From: Desmodesmus armatus
Lineage: Eukaryota > Chlorophyta > Chlorophyceae > Sphaeropleales > Scenedesmaceae
Length of the DNA stretch: 64,000 nucleotides
Direction of reading: 5' to 3'
Assembly: GCA_007449985.2 (NCBI GenBank)
Contig: VIIQ02000167.1
Coordinates: 62,001 to 126,000 of the forward strand
Shown here: in pieces, positions 49,277-60,000 of the stretch
Numbering within the stretch: the stretch's first letter is position 1
How the letters are laid out: each line of letters begins with the position of its first letter
The notes under the pieces: model-generated
What the model saw: only the letters and a program-made list of their open reading frames with translations
What the model was told of the DNA's origin: nothing
Databases searched by the model: none
Position numbers and translations under genes: made by a program

Positions 49277-50127
49277 ACGTTCTGGCTCAAGCCTCACCAC
49301 ATCAACAACATGAGGAAGAGCCCACCCTGATGATCCGGCTTGGTCACTGCCAAGCTGGTGAAGGGTGCCCATTCTGAGCTTGCCTGGCTGGCTACCACAG
49401 CAGCGGCACACGCTGCTGTGGGAGGAAGTTCGATCCTTCCATGGTTCTTCAACTTGCAGCACTCTCGCAGTGCAGGAACACATGCTCACCAAACCCAAAG
49501 TGGTGTCGTATTGCACTGATATGTACCTTGAACGAACGGCGCTGTCTGCACCCAAGCTGCACGTCTTTGTGTGTCGCACACAGTGCTGTGGGGGAAGCAC
49601 ACATACACCCTGCATTTGTTGCAGCCCCACAGCAATAATGCGGTGGACCAAGATGGTCTGGCAGGACTCCTGTCGGACGGGTTGAGCACCACGTCAACCA
49701 GCGCCCAACACACTGCAGCTACACGCTGATGCTGAATGCAAGATGATCCCCATCAGACACCGGCCTGTGACATGCATTGTGACACGAACAGCTGCTCAAC
49801 AGGTTGACACAGGTGACCAGCACCCATGGCTCAACCAGGAGTGTTGCAGACACAGGTTCACATGGCAACTCACGCCCGCCTGGGCCCTACCAGACATTCC
49901 CAATATTATCACAAGCAAGAACAAACGACCTTATGAGCACTGCATTCAGATTGGAGCTCAGCCGGCCACACGTTCATTGTAACGAATTTGAACAGGTGGG
50001 CGTGACAGTGTGACCTCTGAAGTCCAGCGCCCACATAGGTCCCGACCCACCGCTACCTCACCAAAAAGTTCGATGCTTTGTTGCTCGATAAATAATATTC
50101 TCATACTCATTTCGTATGCAAGGGGCT
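49277..50127. repeat. Satellite spacer, copy 2 (851 bp)
   Basis: Near-identical to copy 1 with a few substitutions. It carries the same strong hairpin and T-arm-like motif. Confidence 0.95.
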
Positions 50128-50920
50128 GGCTCCCCTGAGGAGCTGGCCTGCACAACAGTAGCTTGAACTCCCCTGAGGAGTTTCGCCCTCCTGCCCTGAG
50201 CAGTAGAGCAGCAAACCAAAACTCCCCTGTGGAGTTTGCTACTGCTGTCCTGTGCAGCAGACAACTCCCCTGTGGAGTTTCGCCCTACTGCCCTGAGCAG
50301 CAGAGCAGCAAATTAAGACTCCCCTGTGGAGTTTGCTACTGCTGTCCTGTGCAGCAGACAACTCCCCTGCGGAGTTTCGCCCTACTGCCCTGAGCAGTAG
50401 AGCAGCAAACCAAAGCTCCCCTGTGGAGCTTGCTACTGCTGCTGTCCTGTGCAGCAGTAGCTGGCAAACACTCCCCTGTGGAGTGTCAATCTGTTGCTCT
50501 GTGCAGCAGATAAACTCCCCTGTGGAGTTTCACGCTGCTGCCCTGCGCAGCAGTAGCCAGCAACACTCCCCTGTGGAGTGTCACTCTGCTGCCGTGCGCA
50601 TCCAAAAAAACTCCCCTGTGGAGTTCGCTACTGCTGCTCTGCGCAGCACTAGCCAGCAAACACTCCCCTGTGGAGTGTCACTTCGCTGCTGCCCTGTGCA
50701 TCCAAAAAAACTCCCCTGTGGAGTTCGCTACTGCTGTTCTGTGCAGCAGTAGCCAGCAAGCACTCCCCTGTGGAGTGTCAGTCTCAGACTGCTGCCCTGT
50801 GCAGCAAAAAAAACTCCCCTGTGGAGTTTGCTACTGCTGCCCTGCGCAGCTGTCGCCAACAAATACTCCCCTGTGGAGCGTCACTCTGCTGCCGTGCGCA
50901 GCAAAACTCCTCTGCGGAGT
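50128..50920. repeat. Hairpin array 3 (short form, 793 bp)
   Basis: Same order of hairpin variants as array 1, with small changes. For example, ATTAAGACTCC replaces ATTAAAACTCC, and GTCTCAGACTG appears near 50781. Confidence 0.95.
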
Positions 50921-51771
50921 ACGTTCTGGCTCAAGCCTCACCACATCAACAACATGAGGAAGAGCCCACCCTGATGATCCGGCTTGGTCACTGCCAAGCT
51001 GGTGAAGGGTGCCCATTCTGAGCTTGCCTGGCTGGCTACCACAGCAGCGGCACACGCTGCTGTGGGAGGAAGTTCGATCCTTCCATGGTTCTTCAACTTG
51101 CAGCACTCTCGCAGTGCAGGAACACATGCTCACCAAACCCAAAGTGGTGTCGTATTGCACTGATATGTACCTTGAACGAACGGCGCTGTCTGCACCCAAG
51201 CTGCACGTCTTTGTGTGTCGCACACAGTGCTGTGGGGGAAGCACACATACACCCTGCATTTGTTGCAGCCCCACAGCAATAATGCGGTGGACCAAGATGG
51301 TCTGGCAGGACTCCTGTCGGACGGGTTGAGCACCACGTCAACCAGCGCCCAACACACTGCAGCTACACGCTGATGCTGAATGCAAGATGATCCCCATCAG
51401 ACACCGGCCTGTGACATGCATTGTGACACGAACAGCTGCTCAACAGGTTGACACAGGTGACCAGCACCCATGGCTCAACCAGGAGTGTTGCAGACACAGG
51501 TTCACATGGCAACTCACGCCCGCCTGGGCCCTACCAGACATTCCCAATATTATCACAAGCAAGAACAAACGACCTTATGAGCACTGCATTCAGATTGGAG
51601 CTCAGCCGGCCACACGTTCATTGTAACGAATTTGAACAGGTGGGCGTGACAGTGTGACCTCTGAAGTCCAGCGCCCACATAGGTCCCGACCCACCGCTAC
51701 CTCACCAAAAAGTTCGATGCTTTGTTGCTCGATAAATAATATTCTCATACTCATTTCGTATGCAAGGGGCT
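50921..51771. repeat. Satellite spacer, copy 3 (851 bp)
   Basis: Near-identical to copy 2, including shared variants such as TCCATGG instead of TCCCTGG near 51082. This suggests recent duplication of copies 2 and 3. Confidence 0.95.
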
Positions 51772-52754
51772 GGCTCCCCTGAGGAGCTGGCCTGCACAAC
51801 AGTAGCTTGAACTCCCCTGAGGAGTTTCGCCCTCCTGCCCTGAGCAGTAGAGCAGCAAACCAAAACTCCCCTGTGGAGTTTGCTACTGCTGTCCTGTGCA
51901 GCAGACAACTCCCCTGTGGAGTTTCGCCCTACTGCCCTGAGCAGCAGAGCAGCAAACTAAGCTCCCCTGTGGAGCTTGCTAGTGCTGTCCTGTGCAGCAG
52001 ACAACTCCCCTGCGGAGTTTCGCCCTACTGCCCTGAGCAGCAGAGCAGCAAACCAAAGCTCCCCTGTGGAGCTTGCTACTGCTGTCCTGTGCAGCAGACA
52101 ACTCCCCTGTGGAGTTTTGCCCTACTGCCCTGAGCAGCAGAGCAGCAAATTAAAACTCCCCTGTGGAGTTTGCTAGTGCTGTCCTGTGCAGCAGACAACT
52201 CCCCTGCGGAGTTTCGCCCTACTGCCCTGAGCAGTAGAGCAGCAAACCAAAGCTCCTCTGTGGAGCTTGCTGCTGCTGCTGTCCTGTGCAGCAGTAGCTG
52301 GCAAACACTCCCCTGTGGAGTGTCAATCTGTTGCTCTGTGCAGCAGATAAACTCCCCTGTGGAGTTTCACGCTGCTGCCCTGCGCAGCAGTAGCCAGCAA
52401 CACTCCCCTGTGGAGTGTCACTCTGCTGCCGTGCGCATCCAAAGAAACTCCCCTGTGGAGTTCGCTACTGCTGCTCTGCGCAGCACTAGCCAGCCAACAC
52501 TCCCCTGTGGAGTGTCACTTCGCTGCTGCCCTGTGCATCCAAAAAACTCCCCTGTGGAGTTCGCTACTGCTGTTCTGTGCAGCAGTAGCCAGCAAGCACT
52601 CCCCTGTGGAGTGTCAGTCTGCTGCTGCCCTGTGCAGCAAATCAAAACTCCCCTGTGGAGTTTGCTACTGCTGCCCTGCGCAGCTGTCGCCAACAAATAC
52701 TCCCCTGTGGAGCGCCACTCTGCTGCCATGCGCAGCAAAACTCCTCTGCGGAGT
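51772..52754. repeat. Hairpin array 4 (long form, 983 bp)
   Basis: It has the extra hairpin pairs that distinguish array 2 (about 985 bp without the retrotransposon) from arrays 1 and 3. An open frame of 212 codons crosses it but reflects the repeat. Confidence 0.95.
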
Positions 52755-53531
52755 ACGTTCTGGCTCAAGCCTCACCACATCAACAACATGAGGAAGAGCC
52801 CACCCTGATGATCCGGCTTGGTCACTGCCAAGCTGGTGAAGGGTGCCCATTCTGAGCTTGCCTGGCTGGCTACCACAGCAGCGGCACACGCTGCTGTGGG
52901 AGGAAGTTCGATCCTTCCCTGGTTCTTCAACTTGCAGCACTCTCGCAGTGCAGGAACACATGCTCACCAAACCCAAAGTGGTGTCGTATTGCACTGATAT
53001 GTACCTTGAACGAACGGCGCTGTCTGCACCCAAGCTGCACGTCTTTGTGTGTCGCACACAGTGCTGTGGGGGAAGCACACATACACCCTGCATTTGTTGC
53101 AGCCCCACAGCAATAATGCGGTGGACCAAGATGGTCTGGCAGGACTCCTGTCGGACGGGTTGAGCACCACGTCAACCAGCGCCCAACACACTGCAGCTAC
53201 ACGCTGATGCTGAATGCAAGATGATCCCCATCAGACACCGGCCTGTGACATGCATTGTGACACGAACAGCTGCTCAACAGGTTGACACAGGTGACCAGCA
53301 CCCATGGCTCAACCAGGAGTGTTGCAGACACAGGTTCACATGGCAACTCACGCCCGCCTGGGCCCTACCAGACATTCCCAATATTATCACAAGCAAGAAC
53401 AAACGACCTTATGAGCACTGCATTCAGATTGGAGCTCAGCCGGCCACACGTTCATTGTAACGAATTTGAACAGGTGGGCGTGACAGTGTGACCTCTGAAG
53501 TCCAGCGCCCACATAGGTCCCGACCCACCGC
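52755..53531. repeat. Satellite spacer, copy 4, truncated
   Basis: Matches the other spacers up to CGACCCACCGC at 53531. It then switches abruptly to unrelated sequence, which marks the right edge of the satellite block. Confidence 0.95.
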
Positions 53532-54094
53532 GTCTAGAGGCACATGCCCGCACTGGCTGTCCTTGCTGTGAGAGGCTTGGTGTATGGAGTGGGGCGGTGG
53601 TAAGACATGCATGGGTCTCAGAAAACAGCGCAGGGTGGTTGTAGCGGTTGTGGGGGGCCCACACGTGGGGGGGGGGGGTCGGAAGGGGTGAGGGATGCTG
53701 GACAAGAAGTGTGTTGAGGAGTGGATCAACGGATCAATGAGAGTTATGTTCATCGACTGTGTGAGCATGTCATGGCGAGCATGTATGCCCATGGGGTTCG
53801 ACTGTCCAAGTTCAGCTGTTGTCAGTTTGTATGTTGCATTATGACAGCTCCGCCAAGGTCGTTCGTTTTTCTGCTGTGCTGCATGTCTTGTCAAACGCTG
53901 CATCATCGGGTCCAAGTGTGGCGTGCTTGGCTGTGAAACTTGCCTCGAAGTCCGGAAAGTGATCTGACTTTTCGTCTGCGGACAGAATGACTTGTAACCA
54001 CGTCAAAGCGGTTCTTTTTGATGTGAATCATACGTCTTAAAGCCTGAAGCACACCCCGGAAGCCCTGGTAGCTGCCTGATCACACAACAGCAGC
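53532..54094 (+). promoter_or_regulatory. Upstream region of the XRN1-type gene
   Basis: 563 bp between the satellite edge and the XRN1 ATG. It presumably holds the promoter and 5' UTR. No TATA box or other firm element is seen. Confidence 0.4.
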
Positions 54095-57000
54095 ATGGGT
54101 AAGAAGAGTGCAGCAGCAGAGTTGAGCGTTCTGTGCTCTGCATGCCCTGGCCCTGTTGCGTAGTTCTGATGATCAAGAAAGCACTTCCAACTTGTTCGCA
54201 TCGGGCTTGGCTGTCTGGTATCTGCAGGGATCCCCAAGTTCTACAGGTGGTTGAGTGAGAGGTACCCCCTCCTCAACATGCCTGTGACAGCAACAGAGGC
54301 CCCCCCAGAGATTGACAACCTATACCTGGACATGAACGGAATCATCCACAACTGCACACACGCGAATGACCCCACGCTGCGCCTCACAGAGACGGAAATG
54401 GTGCTGCGCATCTTCATGTATTTGGACAAGCTGATTCACATCACCAAGCCCAAGAAGCTGGTGTTCCTGGCCATTGATGGTGCGTGCGTGTGTCAGCACT
54501 ATGGTCAGCATGCATGCCAGCACAGGGGAGGTCACTCAGCTCTCATTCGCCCACATGTTCAAACAGCCAGAGTCAGGGGGCACCTCCAGCAGGCACGGGC
54601 CTTGCCACAGTGAGGGGGGGGGCTCTTGTGTTGTTGCTGGTACTTTACACACCTGTTACGCGTTACAGCATGTCGCCTGCACACAGACTTCATGCAGAGC
54701 TGTGTGTAGTCCTGCGCGTGCAATTGTCATGTGTCACGCACAAGTCCTGCATGCAGTTGAGCGCCCATGTGTTCAGGGGTGGCGGAAGGCGCATGCATGC
54801 GCATATCGTTTGTCGTATGGGGTCCGGGGCACGATGTGTGGTGACTTCGTATGACTGAGCCAGCTTGCGCGCAAGCCAACATGCTGTTTCACCTTGCTGT
54901 GCTGTGCCTTGTGCCATGCTATGCTGTGCTGTGCTGCCTAGGTGTGGCACCGCGTGCCAAGATGAACCAGCAGCGGTCGAGGCGCTTCAAGTCAGCACTG
55001 GAGCGACTGCAGGTACAGCATGCCGGCCCACAAAGGTTGCAGCAGCACCTTCGCAGCAGCTGCACCTTCGCAGCAGCTGCATCGCAGCAGCAGCCGCATC
55101 AGCAGCTGAGGGGTGCCACTTGCTGAAACGACATCTTTCACCACGGGAACCTTGCCAGCAGAGGGGTACCAGAAGGTGCAGCCGCGGGCGCAGCAGCGCT
55201 TGAGCCATTTGTTGCTGAGCGCATGAGCAGTTGCAGTGCTGCAAGGGCCTGCAGGCTTCTCACTCTGAAGACACCGCCTTTGCTGACATGCTCAATCATG
55301 TCCCCTGTTCAACTTGCCGTCATTGTTGTCGTCATTGTCCCATACTCTCACATGCCCGCCACTATGTGATATACCCCCCCCCTCATACAGCTTGAGAAGG
55401 AGAAGGAGGAGAAGGGTGAGGCGACCCCAGAGGAGTACAAGTTTGACAGCAACTGCATCACGCCCGGCACTGAGTTCATGGCGCGCCTGGGCAAGCACCT
55501 CCACTTCTTCCTGCGCAAGAAGATGAGTGAGGACCCGGTGTGGCAGCTGCCCCTCGTGATCTTCTCAGGTGGGTGGTGTGGTGCGTTGTTGGTCAACCCG
55601 TTGACGAGTGAGTCAGGTGGTTGGCGCACTGACGAGCAGGCGTTGTGGGCATTGTTGCAAGTAAGGGGCGGAGCAGAAGGAAGGCTGGTCGCATCAGCTT
55701 GCGCCTGCACCACATTGGGTGATGAAGCTACACCCGCTGCCATCAACGCTGTGCTGTTTTTTGCCGCGCCATGTTGTGGTGTGCTGTGCAGGCCACGATG
55801 TCCGCGGTGAGGGTGAGCACAACATCATGGAGTACATCCGCTGCGCTGACTTACTGCTGTGCTCTGCCATGCTGTGCTGTGCTGTGCTGTGCAGGCCATG
55901 ACGTCCCCGGTGAGGGTGAGCACAAGATCATGGAGTACATCCGCTGGCAGAAGCGGCGCCCCGACTACCCGCCAAACCAGCGGCACTGCATGTACGGCCT
56001 GGATGCCGACCTGATCATGCTGAGCCTGGTGACACATGAGCCACACTTCTGCCTGCTGCGAGAGGTGGTCAGCTTCACTGGGAAGTCGAGGGGGCAGCCC
56101 AGCAGGGAGACACTGTCAAACCCAGTGCAGAGAACTTCATTCTATTCCAGATCGGGTGAGTTTGGTTGTCACGAGGGATTTGAAGGGGGGGGGCGTTAGG
56201 TGGGGGTTGAGGGGTGAGTTTCCAGTTGTTTTGTCACATGATGTTTTTGGGAGACGGAGGGGTTTTGGGAGACGGAGGACTTGGGGGGAACACGTAAGGA
56301 TGTGGGGCCAGCAGACCTCTTCATGCTGAGCTTGGTGACACATGCACTCCACTCTGCCTGCTATCACTGCTGCTGCGTTGCAGGCTGCTGCTTGCGTAGC
56401 TGGAGCTCAGGCACCCCTGCATCAGTGCCTCTCTCCCCAACGCCATTCATGCCCTCTCCCCCACCAAACACACACTCACTCACTCACACGCTCCCTGACC
56501 CCACTGCTTTCACTGTGTTGCAGGCTGTTGCGTGAGTACCTTGAGCTTGAGTTCACTGCTGCGCCAGTGCATCCACCCCACCAAACACACCCCCTCTCAC
56601 CCCCTCTCCCCATTCACTCACTCAAACCCTCTCTTACCCCATATGCTGTCACTACTGCTGTGTTGCAGGCTGTTGCGTGAGTACCTGGAACTTGAGTTTA
56701 CTGCTGCGCTGGCTGACAAGCAGCTGTCCTTTACCATGGATGTTGAGCGCATCATTGATGACGTGGTGCTGTTCTGCATGCTGGTCGGCAACGACTTCCT
56801 GCCAGGTAGGTAGTGACAGAGAGACTCAAATGTGTTGAGTGGTGGTGGTGGTGGTGGTGGTGGTGGTGGTGGTGGTGATGATGGTGATGGTGATGGTGAC
56901 AGTGTGGGCCGGGTATGGAGGGAGCCTGGATCCCGAGCCTTGACCTTGAAGACGGTTCCATGAAGCGTTCTCCCGGAAACGTCATTGTGTTGATGCTGAG

Positions 57001-60000
57001 TGCATCATCGACGGAGTGGTGCTGCGCTGCATGCTGGTGGGACCGTCCTGCCCAGTGTCTTTGTAGTCACAGATGAGGGGCCTGCAAGGGGGGGTGTCAA
57101 TGCCATGCTTTTGTTTTGATGTGCTGCATACTGGAGCCTACCTTGCGGGTATCGGCCGGCAGGGGCCGGCAGTCTGCCACTGAAACATGCTAGTGGTGGC
57201 GGCGGTTCGTCAACAAAACCACAACACCAGCAAGCTCTCTGGTGAAGTGCAGGTGATGATGGGGTGGAATGCCTCTACGATTACCCACCCTGCACTTGTA
57301 CCACTGCAGTACAGCTGCAGTCATGTTGGGTTGTCCAGTGCATGTCGTGTTCACACCCTCCCAACATGCTGCGCCGTGTCGTGTCGTGTGCCGTGTGTTG
57401 TGCATTGTTGCTGTGTGCAGCTCTTCCTACCCTGGACATTGCTGAGGGTGCTCTGAACAAGCTGATAGACACCTACAAGCAGCTGCTGCCCCAGCTGGGG
57501 GATACCTCACACACGCAGGTGGGCGGGGTGGGTTTGTTTTTCTGGGGGGGGGGTGGACTGGCTGCGTTTGTGTGCGCTGCGAGTAAGGGGTGGAAGGCGG
57601 TGCTGCTAGGTGCAGGAGAGGAAGGGTGGGGTTGGGAGTATCAGAGTGAGCCCTAGTGAATGCATTGTACTCCTGCACACACAGACCTCCCCCCCCCCCC
57701 CTGCCCCACGGCCCACCCCTCTGGTTTTACAAGCAGCTGCTGCCCCAGCCGGGGGGGGGGGGGGGTACCTCACACACGCAGGTGGGCGGGTAGGGTTGGT
57801 GTGGTGGGTGATTTGCTATGCTGAGGTGCACCGAGCATAGGGTTGGAGATATTCAGGCTGACGTGCGCAGCTGATTGAGGGAAGGGAGGGGTGAAAATGC
57901 CAAAGTGAGCTACAACGTAGGATCATCGGCGGGATGCAGTTCTGGGTGGTTGGTTGGCTGGGTTGATGAGGCTCGCAGGTGCAGCTGGGTGCAGGATAAG
58001 GAGTGACGGGATGTTCAGAGCGATGTATTTATGTGTGCAGGATCATCATACCCCTGCACACACAGAGCCTCACCCTCCCCTGCTCCTGCACACCACGAGT
58101 TGGAGGCTCCTGCAGTCAGCATTGTCCTGATGGCACCCATTCGGCCCCTGGTGTCGTCGCCGCTTGTCAACTTGTCCCCTGTTGCGGTCATGTGTGAAAG
58201 AGCGCTGTGGCTCACAAAGGTCTGCTGTCCGTGTTCTTGCAGGGGAGTTGAACCACAGCCGGTTGCAGGTGCTGCTGGGCAGCATTGCAGATGATGAACT
58301 CACCACACTGGAAGAGAGGGCGGCGGTGAGTTTGGAGGAGTGAGAGTTGTGGTGCTTGTGGTGGGGTGGAGGGAGTGGTGGGGTGGTAGTGGGGCTGGGC
58401 TGCTGTGGGGTGCGGTGGTGGGAGTCATGCTTTGGAAAGGGAGGCAGTCAGGGGACAGCTCATGGGCAGCCCTGGGCACAGGAAGTGCCTGACTTGTTGT
58501 GGCCATCCTGGTGACGATGGCGGTGGTGGGGATTGTTTGGTTGGTCGCCCCACGTACATACCGCACAACATCAACTGCATGCCAATTGGCGACTCGCCTA
58601 CTTGATCTTCTGATGACGTGTCTTCTCTCTTGTTTCCCCTGCCATCCGCGCTGCCTGTCCACACAGGACACCGAGTGGTTTGAGAGCAAGCGCTCCAAGC
58701 GTGGGGGCGGCAGGGGCGGCGGCCGCGGCCGTGGCGGCAACGGCGGCCGCGGCAGCAGCAGCAGCAGGGGCAGCTTTGGTGGCGGCACTGGGCAGCTACA
58801 GCACTCAGCAGCAGCAGCAGCAGCAGCAGTTGGGAGCTTTTCAGGGGGTACCTTCACTTCAGGGGCCTACCAGGCTCTAGAGGATCTTGAGGGGGGGTTG
58901 GAGGATGAGGGGCTGGGGATTGTGGTTGGTGGGGGCTGCTGAGCCCCCGGTCTGCTGCTGCGGCTGCTGTGCCGGTGGTACCTGTGCTGGAGGAGCTGGA
59001 GCCTGAGGAGGAGCCTGAGAAAGGTGTGTGCATGTGTGCTGCTTTGTGTAGGGACCGTTGTTGAGGAGGAGTTTTGCTGCGTCATCAACCCAGCAAAATG
59101 TCTGGCTTGAAGGGTCATTAGTAAAATAGTAGAAGCGGGGAAGGGGAGAAGGGAGCTGGATGTTGGGTTGAGTTGTTGGGTGGTTGGGGGTGGGGGGGGA
59201 GGGGGCAGGATGATGATGTCACGAAGTGCCGGTGTTGGAGGAGCTGGAGCCTGAAGAAGAGCTGGAGAAAGGTGCGTGCACGTGTGCTGCTGTGTGTTTG
59301 GGATCATATGTCTGCATGAGCAAGGGTTTTAGGGGTTGACTCTTGGCTTCCCGGGGCACAATCGGTAGACAAGATGCGCGGGGAGGGGGGTGGATTGGGC
59401 GGCAAGGGCTGGCTGTTGGTTTGGGTGGCTGGGTGACTGGTGGGGGCAGGATCTGGATGTCATGTAGTGCCGGTGTTGGAGGAGCTGGAACCTGAGGAGG
59501 AGCCGGAGAAAGGTGTGTACATGTGCTGTGTTGTGTTGGGCTCATCATATCCTCAATTGGGGTTTGTAGGTGGCTTGCAGAGGCACTTTTGATAGAGAGG
59601 AGGCTGGGGGGGCAAGGATCCGGCTGTTGGTTTGGACGGTTGGGTGGCGGGGGTGGGGGCGCAGGATGTCAGGTAGTGCTTGTGTCGGAGGAGGTAGAGC
59701 CAGAGGAAGAGCAGGGGAAGGTGTTGGTGATGACATAATGGTTAACATGACGGGGTCACCACATGGCTTTGATGTAGCACTGCCAACCATGCTACAGGCC
59801 TTCATTGGTTCAGTCTGTTCTGCATGTATAGTTTGCTGCCCTGTCTTTGGCGGCATGCATGATTAATGATAAACTGACCCCCCCCCCCCCGGCTGTGTCA
59901 TGTGTGTGTTCAGGTCCCACCATGATGAGCAAGGAGGCGCGCAACCTGTTCCTCAATGGAGGGGGCGAGGAGGCACTGGCGATGTGGAAGGCGAGCACAA

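Noticed and set aside
41077..52808. Open frames of up to 212 codons through the hairpin arrays, repeating SSPVEF and CGVSICC-like motifs
   Set aside because: They exist in overlapping frames, follow the repeat period, and vary by indels that shift frame between copies. They are by-products of the repeat.
54320..56985. Minus-strand frames opposite XRN1, including a His run at about 56842-56890
   Set aside because: Shadows of XRN1 exons and of a GGT repeat in an intron.
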